DNA of 64,000 bases, from assembly GCF_000251105.1 (NCBI RefSeq), contig NC_017034.1, forward strand, positions 868,001-932,000, given 5' to 3'. Position numbers and translations under genes: made by a program. A model generated the notes under the pieces. The model worked only from the letters and a program-made list of their open reading frames with translations. It was not told the origin of the DNA and did no database searches. Within the stretch, counting starts at the first letter, position 1; the number at the start of each line of letters is the position of its first letter. Positions 62,978 through 64,000 of the stretch are shown in pieces. Origin of the DNA: Methanocella conradii HZ254. GTDB lineage: Archaea; Halobacteriota; Methanocellia; Methanocellales; Methanocellaceae.

Positions 62978-63565
62978 ATGAGGGATATGATTCCAGTTGG
63001 GGATAAGATTATAAATGCATATAAGCTTGGCGATGCCTCGTCGCCAGTGGCGGTCGCCACCCTGGCAAGCGACTATGAAAAGTTCGACCTCCGGGGCTAC
63101 GCTATACTCGGAAGCTGCCAGACCGAGAACTTTGGGGTCCAGCTCGCCATCGCTAACATGCTGAAAAACCCGAACATACGCTACCTCATACTTTGCGGCA
63201 GGGAGAGCGAGCACCTCGTGGGCCATGCCTTCAAGATGCTCCACGAGAACGGCGTAGCGCAGTCCGGCCCATACAGGCGCATAATAGGATGCAGGAGCCC
63301 GCTGCCGTTCATCGACGAGATACCGCTATGGGCCGTCCACGAGTACCGGGAGAGAATTTCGTTGATCGACATGATCGGGGTTGAAGACGTGGCGCTCATC
63401 CAGGCAAGGATAGACTCGCTCATCTCCGAAGCTAAAGCCAGCCCCTGCCAGAGGGAGGCCATAGATATTGACATGCCCCCTATTGACTCCATGAGCTGGA
63501 GGAAATACTTTTACGTAGAAGAAAGCCGGCGCAAGAAGATGCTGGCTGGCGTGGACTGGAAATAG
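62978..63565 (+). CDS. MtrA paralogue without membrane anchor
   Basis: 195 aa. It aligns with the cytoplasmic domain of MtrA throughout (SSPVAVATLASDYEKFDLRGYAILGSCQTENFG; NPNIRYLILCGRESEHLVGH; SLIDMIGVEDVALIQARIDSL). His79 (EHLVGH) falls at the position of the corrinoid-binding His84 of MtrA, after a one-residue gap. The C-terminal membrane helix is absent. MtrA-like MtxA proteins are known in some methanogens. No MtrH partner lies in view. An in-frame second Met at 62987 is an alternative start. Confidence 0.85.
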   Translation: MRDMIPVGDKIINAYKLGDASSPVAVATLASDYEKFDLRGYAILGSCQTENFGVQLAIANMLKNPNIRYLILCGRESEHLVGHAFKMLHENGVAQSGPYRRIIGCRSPLPFIDEIPLWAVHEYRERISLIDMIGVEDVALIQARIDSLISEAKASPCQREAIDIDMPPIDSMSWRKYFYVEESRRKKMLAGVDWK

Positions 63566-63672
63566 AATATTATTTGCCTGAGCCAAGCTCTCGCCTTATC
63601 ACTACCACAGGCTTCGATGTCATCCAGTTCTCGACGACACAAGCAATGCCTTCTCAAACATTCCCGGCCTCC

Positions 63673-64000
63673 TTATGGCCTGCCTCCAGGCCCGCTCACA
63701 ACTGGCATATAGCCAGGACGCCCGTCCGGGTGATACCACCGGAGGCTTATCCTGCGGGCGACATGGACGAGGGCCAGCATGACGGGCACCTCGATGAGGG
63801 GGCCAACGACGGCCGCAAACGCCTCGCCAGAGCCAATCGTGAATACCGCAACGGAGACCGCAATGGCCAGCTCGAAGTTGTTGCTCGCCGCGGTAAACGA
63901 GAGAGTCGTGGAGTCCGCATATCTGAACCCTAGCTTGTAGGACATGAAGAACGATATGGCGAACATCAGCACGAAGTACACGAGCAGCGGTATGGCGATC
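63673..64000 (-). CDS. ACR3-type arsenite efflux transporter, 3' end only
   Basis: The frame remains open to the window edge, so the N terminus is beyond it. The visible ~109 residues match the C-terminal part of ACR3/BASS transporters: KLGFRYADSTTLSFTAASNNFELAIAVSVAVF, then GSGEAFAAVVGPLIEVPVMLALVHVA, which is highly characteristic. It exports arsenite. It is convergent with the MtrA paralogue. Confidence 0.85.
   Translation of the reverse strand, partial: IAIPLLVYFVLMFAISFFMSYKLGFRYADSTTLSFTAASNNFELAIAVSVAVFTIGSGEAFAAVVGPLIEVPVMLALVHVARRISLRWYHPDGRPGYMPVVSGPGGRP

Overview
The window reads as a chromosome segment of a methanogenic archaeon, most like Methanocella (Methanocellales). It carries the complete mcrBDCGA operon (methyl-coenzyme M reductase) and the complete mtrEDCBAFGH operon (Na+-pumping methyltransferase). 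Archaeal markers are also present: a thermosome, a geranylgeranyl reductase, DUF2098/DUF2150 proteins, methanogenesis marker 14, AT-rich TATA boxes and GGTGA-type ribosome binding sites. The genus is inferred from gene content and was not computed.

Layout. 0-2.7 kb: two tandem RCC1-propeller surface proteins, the first cut by the window edge. 2.9-9.3 kb: TerB-like protein, pyrG, tmk, a three-gene membrane operon, and a regulator-ferredoxin-geranylgeranyl reductase operon. 9.3-9.8 kb: inverted-repeat element. 9.8-11.9 kb: fumAB with two small partners. 12-14.2 kb: AI-2E-type permease and MiaB-like methylthiotransferase. 14.2-19.9 kb: long AT-rich leader and mcr operon. 19.9-20.5 kb: nested palindromic and tandem repeats. 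20.5-29 kb: a cluster bracketed by two DUF134 regulators, holding three NifX-like proteins, an Mrp/NBP35 ATPase, two MinD-ferredoxin ATPases, two Gly/Arg-rich small proteins, a metallo-hydrolase and an AtwA (component A2) homologue. 29-31.7 kb: B12-radical SAM protein and pgk. 31.8-42.1 kb: osmoadaptation and ion-transport region with intact ablA, ablB and mscS, interleaved with frameshifted ClC, KamA-like and P-type H+-ATPase genes plus an ATPase fragment. 42.4-47.4 kb: mtr operon. 47.5-50.9 kb: cation/H+ antiporter, trkH, trkA. 51-55.8 kb: methanogenesis marker 14, two small methanogen proteins, DUF2098 and thermosome. 55.9-60.5 kb: split LysO, RecJ-like DHH nuclease, DUF2150, MfnE-like kinase, TauE/SafE permease. 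60.5-64 kb: repeat array, tiny ORFs, an ArsR/zinc-ribbon/thioredoxin/permease operon, a soluble MtrA paralogue and the end of an ACR3 arsenite transporter.

How it fits together. Mcr and Mtr perform the last two methyl-transfer steps of methanogenesis. McrC and AtwA belong to the ATP-dependent MCR activation machinery, and the AtwA homologue sits inside a cluster of Fe-S and cofactor-carrier ATPases. That cluster is the best candidate for an under-described system: two promoters inside it share an identical 14-nt element placed 4 nt after the TATA box, which suggests one regulon, possibly run by the DUF134 proteins. The osmotic region (N-acetyl-beta-lysine synthesis, MscS, Trk, antiporter) is partly decaying: five single-base indels fall in three genes there, and I recognised none elsewhere in the window.
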